A stretch of 47,407 bases of DNA from Oscillospiraceae bacterium (GTDB taxonomy: Bacteria > Bacillota > Clostridia > Oscillospirales > SIG519). Shown here piece by piece: positions 25,605-34,035 of this stretch (within the stretch, counting starts at the first letter, position 1; each line of letters starts with the position of its first letter). The translations under genes were made by a program, and so were the position numbers. The notes under the pieces were generated by a model. It was not told the origin of the DNA. It searched no databases and saw nothing but the letters and a program-made list of their open reading frames with translations. The DNA is taken from assembly GCA_015067255.1 (NCBI GenBank), contig SVMS01000012.1, positions 1-47,407 of the forward strand. Direction: 5' to 3'.

Positions 25605-28220
25605 ATGGCAAAAGAGCTCAATAAGATTTATGAGCCAAACGAGGTTGAGGACAGAATATATAAGTTTTGGGAGGATAACGGATATTTTCACGCTGAGGTA
25701 AATCCCGATAAAAAGCCTTTTACAATAGTTATTCCCCCACCCAATGTAACAGGTCAGCTTCATATGGGCCACGCTCTTGATGAAACCTTACAGGATATTC
25801 TTATCCGTCACAAGAGAATGCAAGGCTATGAAGCTTTATGGCTTCCCGGTACAGACCACGCTGGTATTGCAACTCAGATAAAGGTTGAAGAAAATTTGCG
25901 TAAAGAGGGCAAAACCCGTTACGATTTAGGTCGTGAAGCTTTTATTGAGCGTGTATGGGAATGGAAAAACCTTTACGGTAACCGTATTATTCAACAGCTT
26001 AAAAAATTGGGGTCCTCTTGCGACTGGGAAAGAGAACGCTTTACTATGGATGAGGGCTGTTCAAAGGCTGTTCGTGAGGTTTTTGTTAACCTTTATGAAA
26101 AGGGACTTATTTACAAGGGCAATAAAATTATAAACTGGTGCCCCAGCTGTACCACTGCTTTATCAGATGCTGAGGTTGAATATGCTGAGGAACAGGGCAA
26201 TTTCTGGCACATAAAGTATCCTGTTAAGGATTCTGACGAGTTTGTAATAATAGCTACTACACGTCCCGAAACCTTGTTGGGAGATACTGCTGTTGCTGTT
26301 CACCCTGAGGATGAAAGATATGCTCATTTAGTTGGCAAAACTCTTATTCTTCCTCTTGTAAACAAAGAAATCCCCGTAATTGCAGACGAATATGTAGAAA
26401 AGGATTTCGGTACAGGCTGTGTTAAAATTACCCCCTGTCACGACCCTAACGACTATGAGGTAGGAAAGCGCCACAACCTTGAAGAAGTTCTTATTTTTGA
26501 TGAAAATGCAGTTGTAAACAAAAACGGCGGCAAGTACGAAGGTCTTTCCCGTTTTGATGCAAGAAAAGCTGTTGTTGAGGATTTAGAGGCTTTAGGACTG
26601 CTTGTTAAAATTGAGCCTATAACTCACAACGTAGGCAAGTGTTACCGTTGTGGAAACAGCGTTGAGCCTATCACCTCTTCTCAATGGTTTGTTAAAATGA
26701 AGCCTTTAGCTCAAGAAGCTATTAACGTAGTTGAGGACAGACGTGTTGAATTTGTCCCCGACCGTTTTTCAAAAACATATCTTCACTGGATGGAAAATGT
26801 TCACGATTGGTGTATTTCCCGTCAGCTTTGGTGGGGACATCAAATTCCTGCGTTCTATTGTCAGGATTGCGGAGAAATGGTTGTATCTAAGGAAGATGTT
26901 TGGGTTTGTCCCAAGTGCGGCGGCAAAATGAAGCAGGAAGAGGATGTGCTTGACACCTGGTTCTCTTCTGCTCTTTGGCCCTTCTCTACTTTGGGTTGGC
27001 CCGACAAAACAAAGGAGCTTGAATATTTCTATCCCACAAGCGTTCTTGTTACAGGCTATGACATCATTTTCTTCTGGGTTGCAAGAATGATTTTCTCCGG
27101 TATGGAGCATATGAAGAAGGAGCCCTTTAAGCACGTATTTATTCACGGAATTGTCAGAGATTCACAGGGCAGAAAAATGTCCAAATCTCTTGGAAACGGC
27201 ATTGACCCTCTTGAAGTTATTGAAAAATACGGCGCTGATGCTCTCAGATTTACTCTTGTTACAGGAAACGCACCCGGAAACGATATGCGTTTTTACGATG
27301 AAAAGGTGCAGGCGTCCCGAAACTTTGCAAATAAGATATGGAATGCTGCCCGTTTTGCATTGATGAATCTTGACATTGATACTCTTGAATTGCCCGAAAA
27401 TCCTGCACCCGAGGATAAGTGGATTTTATCAAAATTCAATACAGTTGCAGGAGAGGTTAATGAAAATCTAAATAAGTTTGAAATAGGTATTGCTCTTTCA
27501 AAGCTTTATGATTTTATATGGGATGTTCTTTGCGACTGGTATATTGAGCTTTCAAAAACAAGACTTTTTGACAAAGAAAACCCCACAAACAAGGATGCTC
27601 AGAAAACTCTCTGCTATGTTTTATCTTCAACATTAAAGCTTCTTCACCCCATTATGCCCTTTATAACAGAGGAAATATGGCAACAGCTTCCCCACAACGG
27701 CGATACAATTATGACTGCTGAATACCCTGATTTTGATGAAAAGCTTTGCTTTAAAGATGCTGAAGAGCAAATGGAAAAGATAATTGCAGCTATCAAGGGT
27801 GTTCGCGCAATACGTACAGAAATGAATGTTGTTCCTTCCAAAAAAGCAAACCTTTATATCGAAGCTGAAAACGGTGAAATTTTTGAAAACGGAAAAGCAT
27901 TTTTCGTTCGTCTTTGCTCTGCTGCTGACATTTATGTAAACAGCGATGTTGACACCAACGGAATGGTAACTGTTGTTTGCGACGGTGCAAAAATATTTAT
28001 TCCTTTCGGTGAGCTTGTAGATATTGAAAAAGAGCTTGAGCGTTTGAATAAAGAAATTGTTCGTCTTGAAGGCGAAATTGCCCGTGTTGATAATAAGCTT
28101 TCAAACGAAAAATTTGTTTCAAAGGCTCCTGCAAAGGTAATTGACGAAGAAAAAGCAAAGAAGGAAAAATATACCCGTATGCTTGAACAAGTCAAGCAAA
28201 CTATTAAAAATTTAAAATAA
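25605..28220 (+). CDS. valS: Valyl-tRNA synthetase
   Basis: Class I aminoacyl-tRNA synthetase that charges tRNA-Val. The 871-residue length is normal. The ATP site motifs are HMGH (53-56, in [17 protein letters not shown]) and KMSKS (near 524). The editing domain shows [13 protein letters not shown]. Two zinc-type motifs, CYRCGN and CQDCG/CPKCGG, lie in the connective region. The C-terminus ends in the lysine- and glutamate-rich coiled coil seen in ValRS. A promoter lies just upstream and no T-box was found. Confidence 0.97.
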   Translation: MAKELNKIYEPNEVEDRIYKFWEDNGYFHAEVNPDKKPFTIVIPPPNVTGQLHMGHALDETLQDILIRHKRMQGYEALWLPGTDHAGIATQIKVEENLRKEGKTRYDLGREAFIERVWEWKNLYGNRIIQQLKKLGSSCDWERERFTMDEGCSKAVREVFVNLYEKGLIYKGNKIINWCPSCTTALSDAEVEYAEEQGNFWHIKYPVKDSDEFVIIATTRPETLLGDTAVAVHPEDERYAHLVGKTLILPLVNKEIPVIADEYVEKDFGTGCVKITPCHDPNDYEVGKRHNLEEVLIFDENAVVNKNGGKYEGLSRFDARKAVVEDLEALGLLVKIEPITHNVGKCYRCGNSVEPITSSQWFVKMKPLAQEAINVVEDRRVEFVPDRFSKTYLHWMENVHDWCISRQLWWGHQIPAFYCQDCGEMVVSKEDVWVCPKCGGKMKQEEDVLDTWFSSALWPFSTLGWPDKTKELEYFYPTSVLVTGYDIIFFWVARMIFSGMEHMKKEPFKHVFIHGIVRDSQGRKMSKSLGNGIDPLEVIEKYGADALRFTLVTGNAPGNDMRFYDEKVQASRNFANKIWNAARFALMNLDIDTLELPENPAPEDKWILSKFNTVAGEVNENLNKFEIGIALSKLYDFIWDVLCDWYIELSKTRLFDKENPTNKDAQKTLCYVLSSTLKLLHPIMPFITEEIWQQLPHNGDTIMTAEYPDFDEKLCFKDAEEQMEKIIAAIKGVRAIRTEMNVVPSKKANLYIEAENGEIFENGKAFFVRLCSAADIYVNSDVDTNGMVTVVCDGAKIFIPFGELVDIEKELERLNKEIVRLEGEIARVDNKLSNEKFVSKAPAKVIDEEKAKKEKYTRMLEQVKQTIKNLK

Positions 28221-28360
28221 TAAAAGGGAATGTAAAAAAAGCGCAGAGCGCATAAAACAAGTAAATAAAGAAACATAATACCATAATATTATGAAAAAAA
28301 CAAAAATAATAGAAAAACATCTTTTAGATAATTCTTTCAATAAATATACGTTTTATGCTA

Positions 28361-28441
28361 TCTGCCAATTTCGCCCTCGGAGTACCTCTGTACGCCGTCG
28401 GGTAACCGCCGACAAGGCTTTGTCGGCGCGAAATTGACAGA
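28361..28441. repeat. 81-bp GC-rich element with closing inverted repeat and two inner hairpins
   Basis: TCTGCCAATTTCGC (28361-28374) and GCGAAATTGACAGA (28428-28441) are inverted repeats with 13 of 14 matches. Between them lie CGG-A-GTAC/GTAC-G-CCG (28378-28397) and a perfect CGCCGACAA/TTGTCGGCG hairpin (28407-28415 with 28420-28428). The GC content is clearly above the surrounding DNA. It sits in the gap between valS and spoVAE; the layout suggests a small mobile or REP-like repeat unit. No copy elsewhere in the window. Confidence 0.65.
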
Positions 28442-28466
28442 TTCTGCACATTTTTTCCTATTCCCT

Positions 28467-28506
28467 AAAAAATGAGGCTGTAGATTTTTTTACAGCCTCA
28501 TTTTTT
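28467..28506. terminator. Bidirectional terminator between valS and spoVAE
   Basis: AATGAGGCTGTA pairs with TACAGCCTCATT, flanked by A on the left and T on the right, so it can act for both converging transcripts. It overlaps the spoVAE stop codon. Confidence 0.85.
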
Positions 28507-28854
28507 TGACTTTGATTTAAAAATTATTGCCGCAAGAAGACTGAAAAATACAGCTGCCGAAATGCCTGCCGCTGTTCCTGTGATGCCGCCTGTTAAAATT
28601 CCTATTGGACCGTGCTCCTCTATTGCCTTTTGTACACCTTTAGCTAAAGAATATCCAAAGCCCAACAGCGGTACAGTAGCGCCTGCTCCTCCGAAATCAA
28701 CCACATATTCATAAATTCCTAATCCTGTAAGAATAACGCCTGCAACAACATATCCTGTTAAAATTTTTGCGGGCGTCAGCTTAGTTTTATCTATTAAAAT
28801 CTGACCTATTACACATATAATTGCACCGGTAATAAATGTCTGCAAATATTGCAT
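28498..28854 (-). CDS. spoVAE: Stage V sporulation protein AE (SpoVAEb type)
   Basis: Small inner-spore-membrane protein of 118 residues with several hydrophobic helices, part of the channel that moves dipicolinic acid into and out of the spore core. The family pattern is clear: ICVIGQILIDKTKLTPA near the start, GAGATVPLLGFGYSLAKG in the middle, and EEHGPIGILTGGITGTAAGISAAV near the end. The usual partners spoVAC and spoVAD are not next to it; the gene stands alone between valS and a glycosidase gene. Confidence 0.9.
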   Translation of the reverse strand: MQYLQTFITGAIICVIGQILIDKTKLTPAKILTGYVVAGVILTGLGIYEYVVDFGGAGATVPLLGFGYSLAKGVQKAIEEHGPIGILTGGITGTAAGISAAVFFSLLAAIIFKSKSKK

Positions 28855-28940
28855 TGTGCTATTCCTCTCAATTATTAGTTATTTTACTATATTATTTGAA
28901 TTTAAAAAGATAATATACAATAAAATATAGGAGATACTTT

Positions 28941-29151
28941 ATAATGGTTATAGTTAGTCGAAACAGTAATAAAAATTACTGTTTAAATACTAAATCTTTG
29001 ATTTAGAAACAAATTTTCAAAGAAAATTTGACCATAACCATTGAAATAAGTGTCGTGTACAATTAAATTTCTTAAAAATTTAATTGTACAAAGCCGATAA
29101 AATCGGCTTATTGAAACGCTTTTTGGCGTTTCAATAAACTACAATCATTAT
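28941..29151. repeat. 211-bp element of six consecutive perfect hairpins closed by inverted repeats
   Basis: The 400-base gap before the glycosidase gene holds six perfect stems in a row: 10 bp at 28961-28984, 7 bp at 28990-29006, 9 bp at 29010-29030, 15 bp at 29056-29090, 8 bp at 29091-29109 and 10 bp at 29110-29135. Loops are 3-6 bases. The outer ends ATAATGGTTATAGTT (28941-28955) and AACTACAATCATTAT (29137-29151) are inverted repeats with 13 of 15 matches. The left arm can instead pair with 29031-29042 (11 of 12), closing the first three hairpins into a cloverleaf. No reading frame fits the element. It may be a structured RNA or a hairpin-type mobile repeat. Confidence 0.8.
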
Positions 29152-29164
29152 TATGCGTAAACTC

Positions 29165-29193
29165 TTGACGAAAAGCTAAATATATAGTAAAAT
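29165..29193 (+). promoter_or_regulatory. Promoter of the phosphodiester glycosidase gene
   Basis: TTGACG (29165-29170) and TAAAAT (29188-29193) are 17 bases apart. It lies just after the multi-hairpin element, so the element is not part of this gene's leader. Confidence 0.6.
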
Positions 29194-29253
29194 ATAATTT
29201 GGTAATTTAACATCCTATAAATAAAGCCTTATTTTAAAGAAGGATTTAATTTT

Positions 29254-30249
29254 ATGAATATAGATTTTATTAAAAAATATTTTTTCACAATTGTAATAAC
29301 TGTTGCTGTTGGTCTTTCAAGCGGACTTTTTCTTTTATACGGTCCTTATAAAGGCTTCCGTACAACGCTTGTAACAACTGCTATGGCAACAATGCGCCAT
29401 CAATGGCTTGCTACCACATTTTATGATGATGATGCAATTCAAAAGGTGCTTAATGAAAATAAAATTGATGACTCAGGTAAAATTTCTGATAATTCTCTTA
29501 TTGAAATTGATACCAACAAAATTGACGATGAGAGACTTTTACCCGAAGATAAAAATCAGCCCTATAAAATTATGGACATAAGCGGCAATAATTACAGAGG
29601 TCATGTTCTTGTAATTTACAACCCCAATAAAATAGATATGGGTGTTACTGACCGTTACGGTGTCTGGGGCGAATGGGTTTCTTCAGGCTCAAAGGAGGAC
29701 GGCGGTTTAGTTGCCGTAAATGCTGCAGGCTTCCCCGATGCAGGCGGTGTCGGCAAGGGAGAGCGTGCTACCGGTATGCTTATTGTTGACGGAGAAATTT
29801 TTGATATTCAAAATCCCGAGGCTACTATTCATCAGATGATCGGTTTTGACAAAGACGGTATTTTAACACTTTTCAGAGGCACTGTAGACGAAATTATGGA
29901 TAAAAACTACAGAGATGCCATTGAATTTGAGCCTTATCTTATTGTTAACGGTGAGCCTACAAAGATGTACGGTGACGGCGGTAAAGGTATAGGACCTGTT
30001 ACTTTAATCGGTCAACGTCAGGAAGGCACTGTTCTTTTTGTAGTTATTGACGGACGTCAGCCCGGTCACAGTATAGGTATTACTATGAAAAAAGCGCAGG
30101 AAATTATGCTTGACTATGGCTGTTTCAATGCTGCCCGTCTTGACGGCGGCTCTTCCTCTATTCTTGTAGAAAACGGAATTACCTTGAACAAGCCTTCAAG
30201 CACAGGCGGTGAACGTTGGGTTCCTACTTGGTTCCAGCTTATGCCTTAA
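29254..30249 (+). CDS. Phosphodiester glycosidase (NAGPA-domain) family protein
   Basis: A 331-residue protein with one N-terminal membrane helix (about 8-30), so the bulk lies outside the cell. The NAGPA-like domain (about 110-331) shows VAVNAAGFPDAGGVG, the VIDGRQPGHSIGITMKKAQE segment and the catalytic-region ARLDGGSSSILV. Family members remove GlcNAc-phosphodiester caps or act in exopolysaccharide metabolism; the substrate here is unknown. ATG 29254 follows AGAAGGA. It is followed by smpB 24 bases downstream. Confidence 0.85.
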   Translation: MNIDFIKKYFFTIVITVAVGLSSGLFLLYGPYKGFRTTLVTTAMATMRHQWLATTFYDDDAIQKVLNENKIDDSGKISDNSLIEIDTNKIDDERLLPEDKNQPYKIMDISGNNYRGHVLVIYNPNKIDMGVTDRYGVWGEWVSSGSKEDGGLVAVNAAGFPDAGGVGKGERATGMLIVDGEIFDIQNPEATIHQMIGFDKDGILTLFRGTVDEIMDKNYRDAIEFEPYLIVNGEPTKMYGDGGKGIGPVTLIGQRQEGTVLFVVIDGRQPGHSIGITMKKAQEIMLDYGCFNAARLDGGSSSILVENGITLNKPSSTGGERWVPTWFQLMP

Positions 30250-30273
30250 ATTTAAAACAGGAGAGATTATGCT

Positions 30274-30738
30274 ATGGAACAAACTAAAACCGTAGCTCAA
30301 AATAAAAAAGCATATCACGATTATTTTATAGAAGAAAGCTTCGAAACAGGTATTGAGCTTTGCGGAACAGAGGTTAAATCCATAAGGCAGGGTAAAATAA
30401 ATTTAAAGGATTCTTTTTGCTCAATATCAGACAAAGGTGAAATTTTTGTAAGAGGAATGCACATTTCTCCCTATGAAAAAGGAAACATCTTTAATAAAGA
30501 CCCTTTAAGGCAAAGAAAGCTACTTATGCACAAAAAAGAAATTATGCGTCTTTTGGGCTATGTAAAGCAAGACGGACTTACTCTTATTCCTCTATCGGTA
30601 TATTTTAAGGGCAGTCTTGTAAAAGTACAGTTAGGCGTTTGCAAAGGTAAAAAAATCTATGACAAGCGTGAAACTCAAGCTAAAAAAGATGCTTCAAGAG
30701 CTATGGACAGAGCCATAAAAGAACAAAACAGAGCTTAA
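30274..30738 (+). CDS. smpB: SsrA-binding protein SmpB
   Basis: Partner of tmRNA in rescuing stalled ribosomes. The 154 residues show the family pattern [24 protein letters not shown], then [10 protein letters not shown], and the basic C-terminal tail ([18 protein letters not shown]) that enters the decoding site. It ends in a strong terminator. The tmRNA gene itself was not found in the window. Confidence 0.95.
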   Translation: MEQTKTVAQNKKAYHDYFIEESFETGIELCGTEVKSIRQGKINLKDSFCSISDKGEIFVRGMHISPYEKGNIFNKDPLRQRKLLMHKKEIMRLLGYVKQDGLTLIPLSVYFKGSLVKVQLGVCKGKKIYDKRETQAKKDASRAMDRAIKEQNRA

Positions 30739-30773
30739 AAAAGACAGATTTCAATTTGAAATCTGTCTTTTTT
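30737..30773. terminator. Bidirectional terminator between smpB and comFC
   Basis: A perfect 16-bp stem, AAAAAAGACAGATTTC with GAAATCTGTCTTTTTT, around a 5-base loop. The A-run on one side and T-run on the other let it serve both converging genes. Confidence 0.88.
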
Positions 30774-30775
30774 AT

Positions 30776-31453
30776 TCATCTGCAGGATTGCGCCGCTGCG
30801 ACAGCCACTACTTTAGCAGCCCCTGCTTCAACCAGCACTTTTGCACATTCGTTCAAGGTAGCTCCTGTTGTTACTACATCATCAACAAGAAGAATGTTTT
30901 TATCCTTTATCAATTCGCTGTTTTTCACTTTATAAACATTCTTTATATTTTTCATTCTTTTGGATTTTTTCTTTATAGTGGATTGAGCCTTGGTATTTTT
31001 AATTTTAAAAAGTATTTCCGCATTGACAGGGACACCTATAAGCTTCGAAAGCTCTGTTGCGAGCATCTCAGATTGATTATATGTACGCTTATTTTTTCTA
31101 AATCTTGAAAGAGGTACCGGAATAATCATATCTACGTCTGAATAATGATAATTACCAAGCACCGCATCAGACATCATAACAGCTAAAGGCTCTGCCGCAG
31201 CATATCTTTTATAAAACTTAAGTGCAAGTATTGCAGAACGGACAATATCACCGTAATAAAGCGGTGAAACAATACACTTAAGATATAATTTATTTCCTTT
31301 CTTTGCAACCATAGGAAGAATGGGATGACAGTATGTACGTGGCATCTTTTTAAGACATTCGTCGCATATGGTATGCTCGTCATAAACATCTCCGCAAAAA
31401 ACACATCTTTTAGGATATATAATATCAGTCAAAATATCTATAATCTTATTCAT
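30776..31453 (-). CDS. comFC: ComF-family phosphoribosyltransferase-like protein
   Basis: A 225-residue protein of the ComFC/GntX type. The N-terminus carries a four-cysteine zinc motif (CVFCG, then CDECL) and the C-terminus a PRPP-binding loop VDDVVTTGATLNEC. In competent bacteria ComFC acts in DNA uptake and transformation, and it is kept by many species that are not known to be competent. The start is placed at the methionine before NKIIDIL because AAGGAAGGGG precedes it; a longer reading frame adds 14 residues without a ribosome site. Confidence 0.83.
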   Translation of the reverse strand: MNKIIDILTDIIYPKRCVFCGDVYDEHTICDECLKKMPRTYCHPILPMVAKKGNKLYLKCIVSPLYYGDIVRSAILALKFYKRYAAAEPLAVMMSDAVLGNYHYSDVDMIIPVPLSRFRKNKRTYNQSEMLATELSKLIGVPVNAEILFKIKNTKAQSTIKKKSKRMKNIKNVYKVKNSELIKDKNILLVDDVVTTGATLNECAKVLVEAGAAKVVAVAAAQSCR

Positions 31454-31590
31454 ATACCCCTTCCTTTCGTGTTTTATGATTTTTAAGTTTAACAAAATTT
31501 TTTATACAAGTCAATGACAAAATTTCATATTTTTTCATATACTGTAACAGCGATGAATTTTATCGCAAAAAACACAAGGGAGAAATCAAC

Positions 31591-31752
31591 TTGGAAACTA
31601 ATATAGGCAATTGCGTTGATATGTTGCCATTGGCTATGGCATATGTACCAATGCAAAAATGGCAAAAAATTTATGAGCCTGAAATGTCGCTTATGAGAGG
31701 CACCATGTTTGCAGAGCTTGACAAACCTTTTCTTGGGGAGGCTCTTGACTGA
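31591..31752 (+). CDS. cotJA: Spore coat protein CotJA
   Basis: A 53-residue protein found by reading the sequence directly; it starts with TTG 31591 seven bases after AAGGGAGA. It reads LPLAMAYVPMQKW and later RGTMFAELDKPFLGE, the compact CotJA pattern that repeats across Firmicutes. Its stop overlaps the cotJB start. CotJA is incorporated in the spore coat together with CotJC. Confidence 0.88.
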   Translation: METNIGNCVDMLPLAMAYVPMQKWQKIYEPEMSLMRGTMFAELDKPFLGEALD

Positions 31753-32012
31753 TGGAACACCAAAGCAACGATAAGCTTTTAAAAAGAGTTCAGATTTGCG
31801 ATTTCTTATTGCTTGAAACCGCCCTCTTTTTAGATACTCATCCTGACAACAGAGAGGCTAAAGAATATTTCAAAAAAGTATTGGAAATGAAAAAGAAAGC
31901 TACCGCACAATATACAGAAGCTTGCGGTCCGTTAACATTTGAAGATGCCGCTGACGATGATGGTTGGTCTTGGATAAACAAGCCTTGGCCTTGGCAAAGA
32001 AAGGGAGAATGA
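31752..32012 (+). CDS. cotJB: Spore coat protein CotJB
   Basis: An 86-residue protein with the CotJB pattern: QICDFLLLETALFLDTHP at the start, a helical middle, and WSWINKPWPWQ at the tryptophan-rich end. ATG 31752 overlaps the cotJA stop (TGATG). It belongs to the cotJ operon made in the mother cell during sporulation. Confidence 0.92.
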   Translation: MEHQSNDKLLKRVQICDFLLLETALFLDTHPDNREAKEYFKKVLEMKKKATAQYTEACGPLTFEDAADDDGWSWINKPWPWQRKGE

Positions 32013-32016
32013 CATT

Positions 32017-32613
32017 ATGTGGACTTATGATAAAAAGCTTCAATATCCCGTAAATATTAAAAGACCTGACCCCGCAGCAGCAAAAATCATCATATCACAG
32101 CTCGGCGGTCCGGACGGTGAGACAGGTGCAGCGTTAAGATATCTTAGCCAACGCTACGCTGCTCCTTATAAAGAGGTTATAGGTATACTGACTGATGTAG
32201 GTACAGAAGAGCTTGCTCATATGGAAATAGTAAGCGCTGTTCTTTATCAGCTTACAAGAAATCTTTCTACAGAGCAAATCAAGTGTTCAGGTTTTGATAC
32301 CTACTTTGTAGACCATACAACCGGAATATACCCTGTAGCCGCTTCCGGAGACCCCTTTACTGCCGCTACCTTCCAATCAACCGGCGACGTAATAGCAGAC
32401 CTTAACGAAGACCTTGCCGCAGAGCAAAAAGCAAGACTGACCTATGACAATATTTTACGTCTTGTAGATGATCCTGACGTAAGAGATGTTATTAAGTATT
32501 TGCGTGAGCGTGAAATCGTGCACTACCAACGCTTCGGTGAAGGCTTGAGAATTACCTTAGACAATCTTAACAGCAAAAACTTTTTTGCCTTTAACCCCGG
32601 TTTTGATAAGTAA
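32017..32613 (+). CDS. cotJC: CotJC, manganese-catalase family spore coat protein
   Basis: A 198-residue ferritin-like four-helix protein of the manganese catalase family. The metal-ligand pattern is visible in ELAHMEIVSAVLYQL and later EREIVHYQRFGE. It may remove peroxide at the spore surface. ATG 32017 follows AAAGGGAGAATG. The last 44 bases, coding for the ending SKNFFAFNPGFDK, occur a second time 1.4 kb downstream with only silent changes. Confidence 0.93.
   Translation: MWTYDKKLQYPVNIKRPDPAAAKIIISQLGGPDGETGAALRYLSQRYAAPYKEVIGILTDVGTEELAHMEIVSAVLYQLTRNLSTEQIKCSGFDTYFVDHTTGIYPVAASGDPFTAATFQSTGDVIADLNEDLAAEQKARLTYDNILRLVDDPDVRDVIKYLREREIVHYQRFGEGLRITLDNLNSKNFFAFNPGFDK
32570..32613 (+). repeat. 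cotJC tail repeat, copy 1 (in the gene)
   Basis: This 44-base segment ends at the cotJC stop codon. It matches 33947-33990 at 42 of 44 bases. The two differences fall in the codons for Pro and Gly (CCC/CCG and GGT/GGC) and do not change the encoded residues. Confidence 0.95.
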
Positions 32614-32629
32614 TAAACACACAAATAAA

Positions 32630-32655
32630 GAGCAGGCGAGAAAACTCGTCTGCTC
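32630..32655 (+). terminator. Hairpin after cotJC
   Basis: GAGCAGGCGAG (32630-32640) pairs with CTCGTCTGCTC (32645-32655), with one G-T pair, around AAAA. The T-run is weak (AATTT), so termination may be partial. This hairpin lies in the segment between the two cotJC tail copies. Confidence 0.6.
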
Positions 32656-32690
32656 AATTTATAAAAATTTGGTTTTGACAAAATGGTAAA

Positions 32691-33101
32691 CTAATAATAT
32701 TTTTTATACAACTCTATTTTATATAAACAGTTGTCTTCCATGTTTGCAAGAAAAGATAAAATGTCAATATCGTCTATATGTACCGTTTCTTGCTTATTAT
32801 TGGTTTCTTTCCACCAATTTTTACTTATCAATATATGTTTTATTCCGCGCACTTTCTTAATATATAGCAACAGTTCTTCTAAATTTTTTAATTGATTTTT
32901 GTTTGTATTCTTTTGACCTATGGCGGTATCACAATCACAATGATTCAATGTTATTCTGTAACCTGTGCCGCAGTTTTCAACACAATTGTTTACTGAGTTA
33001 ATATCACCGCAATTAAAATGATATTCGGCATCTTTTGTCGCTTTTTTATAATCGTCGTCGTTTATGCCGTTATTAACTGCACCATAAAGAAAATAACACA
33101 T
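32691..33101 (-). CDS. Cysteine-containing protein of unknown function
   Basis: A 136-residue protein beginning MCYFLYGAVNNG. It has several cysteines in the first 60 residues (C2, C31, C40, C44, C55, C57) in a pattern that could bind metal, then a helix-rich acidic second half. No signal peptide or membrane helix. The start at 33101 is supported by AAAGGGG upstream. No family is recognised. It is part of a two-gene minus-strand segment flanked by the cotJC tail repeats and is unusually AT-rich, consistent with transfer. Confidence 0.6.
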   Translation of the reverse strand: MCYFLYGAVNNGINDDDYKKATKDAEYHFNCGDINSVNNCVENCGTGYRITLNHCDCDTAIGQKNTNKNQLKNLEELLLYIKKVRGIKHILISKNWWKETNNKQETVHIDDIDILSFLANMEDNCLYKIELYKKYY

Positions 33102-33137
33102 ATAATACCCCTTTTTTTATTAACAGATAATTACACT

Positions 33138-33827
33138 TTATTCGTTTGTCAATTTATCTATCCATTCTTTTGATAGAGCATACTCGATATCATCAATCTT
33201 GATTGAGTATGCTTTGTCATCAAATGACATTACCTCCAAAGGAATAACTAAGTTGACATCATCCTGCAAAACTCCACAAACATACCCGTAAACATAGCAG
33301 TTTTTCAACATTCCATCAGGTTGCTTTACTAAATCATACAATCCCGCATCTTTTGCCTTTTGTCCGTTTTTGATTTCATTAAGAAATTGTTCGCATTCAG
33401 TTATCCTCTTTTTTGAAATTGTTGTTTTCTCATTATTAAAAAGCGGACCTTTTACAAACTCAAATCTAATACAAGTATCAAGGGCAACTTCCGTTTTCAG
33501 TAATTCGGATTTTACATATATAGCGGAAAACTCATTATCAGGAAAATATCTTACCAAAACATCTTGACTGCCATTCACAGAATACATTCCTGTCTTCGTT
33601 TTACTGAGAAGATGAACAAATGACTTTTTTTCTCCCTTTATATGACCAATAAAATTTCTTTCTCCAAAGCACCAAACTCTACCCTCGTTACCGACAAAAG
33701 TATATTCGGTGCCGTCGGTTGACACAATGGTTTTATTTTCGGTTTCCGTAAACTCAACATTATTAGTACAAGCAACAAATGAAAAGATAATTGTCAAACA
33801 AATAAAAAATAATAGATATTTTTTCAT
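33138..33827 (-). CDS. Predicted lipoprotein of unknown function
   Basis: A 229-residue protein with a signal peptide and lipobox (FSFVAC, cysteine near residue 20), so it should be anchored on the outer face of the membrane. The start at 33827 follows GAGGTGA. The mature part shows mixed beta-type stretches (YTFVGNEGRVWCFGERNF) without a recognised domain. It lies 36 bases upstream of the unknown cysteine-containing gene on the same strand and the two are probably co-transcribed. Confidence 0.7.
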   Translation of the reverse strand: MKKYLLFFICLTIIFSFVACTNNVEFTETENKTIVSTDGTEYTFVGNEGRVWCFGERNFIGHIKGEKKSFVHLLSKTKTGMYSVNGSQDVLVRYFPDNEFSAIYVKSELLKTEVALDTCIRFEFVKGPLFNNEKTTISKKRITECEQFLNEIKNGQKAKDAGLYDLVKQPDGMLKNCYVYGYVCGVLQDDVNLVIPLEVMSFDDKAYSIKIDDIEYALSKEWIDKLTNE

Positions 33828-33946
33828 CGTTTCACCTCATTGTTATAATGATGTCACAACTATTAAGAAACCCATATTACCATTTATATTTTAGCATATT
33901 TCTCATATAAAGTAAATATTTTTGAAAAATGCCTAAAGCTTATTTT

Positions 33947-33990
33947 ACAGCAAAAACTTTTTTGCCTTTAACCCGGGCTTTGATAAGTAA
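33947..33990 (+). repeat. cotJC tail repeat, copy 2 (detached)
   Basis: Repeats the last 44 bases of cotJC, including the stop codon, but is not attached to a complete gene. It still encodes the same 13 residues SKNFFAFNPGFDK. It is followed within about 20 bases by a bidirectional terminator shared with the converging alanine symporter gene, which looks like the original end of the cotJ operon. The intervening 1.33 kb would then be an insertion. Confidence 0.92.
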
Positions 33991-34000
33991 ACCAATATAC

Positions 34001-34033
34001 AAAAAACGCCTCAAAAAATTTGAGGCGTTTTTA
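34001..34033. terminator. Bidirectional terminator beside cotJC copy 2 and the symporter gene
   Basis: CGCCTCAAA (34007-34015) pairs with TTTGAGGCG (34019-34027), flanked by A5 and T5. It serves the symporter gene read on the minus strand and any plus-strand transcript arriving from the cotJ side. Confidence 0.85.
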
Positions 34034-34035
34034 AA

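Noticed and set aside
28941-29151. CRISPR array or integron attC interpretation of the hairpin cluster
   Set aside because: The six stems differ in sequence and length, so they are not repeats with spacers, and no attC R-box pair or cas or integrase gene is nearby.
31515-31550. Sigma-E-type promoter before cotJA
   Set aside because: TATACTGT resembles a sigma-E -10 element, but no matching -35 at the right distance is clear, so no call was made.
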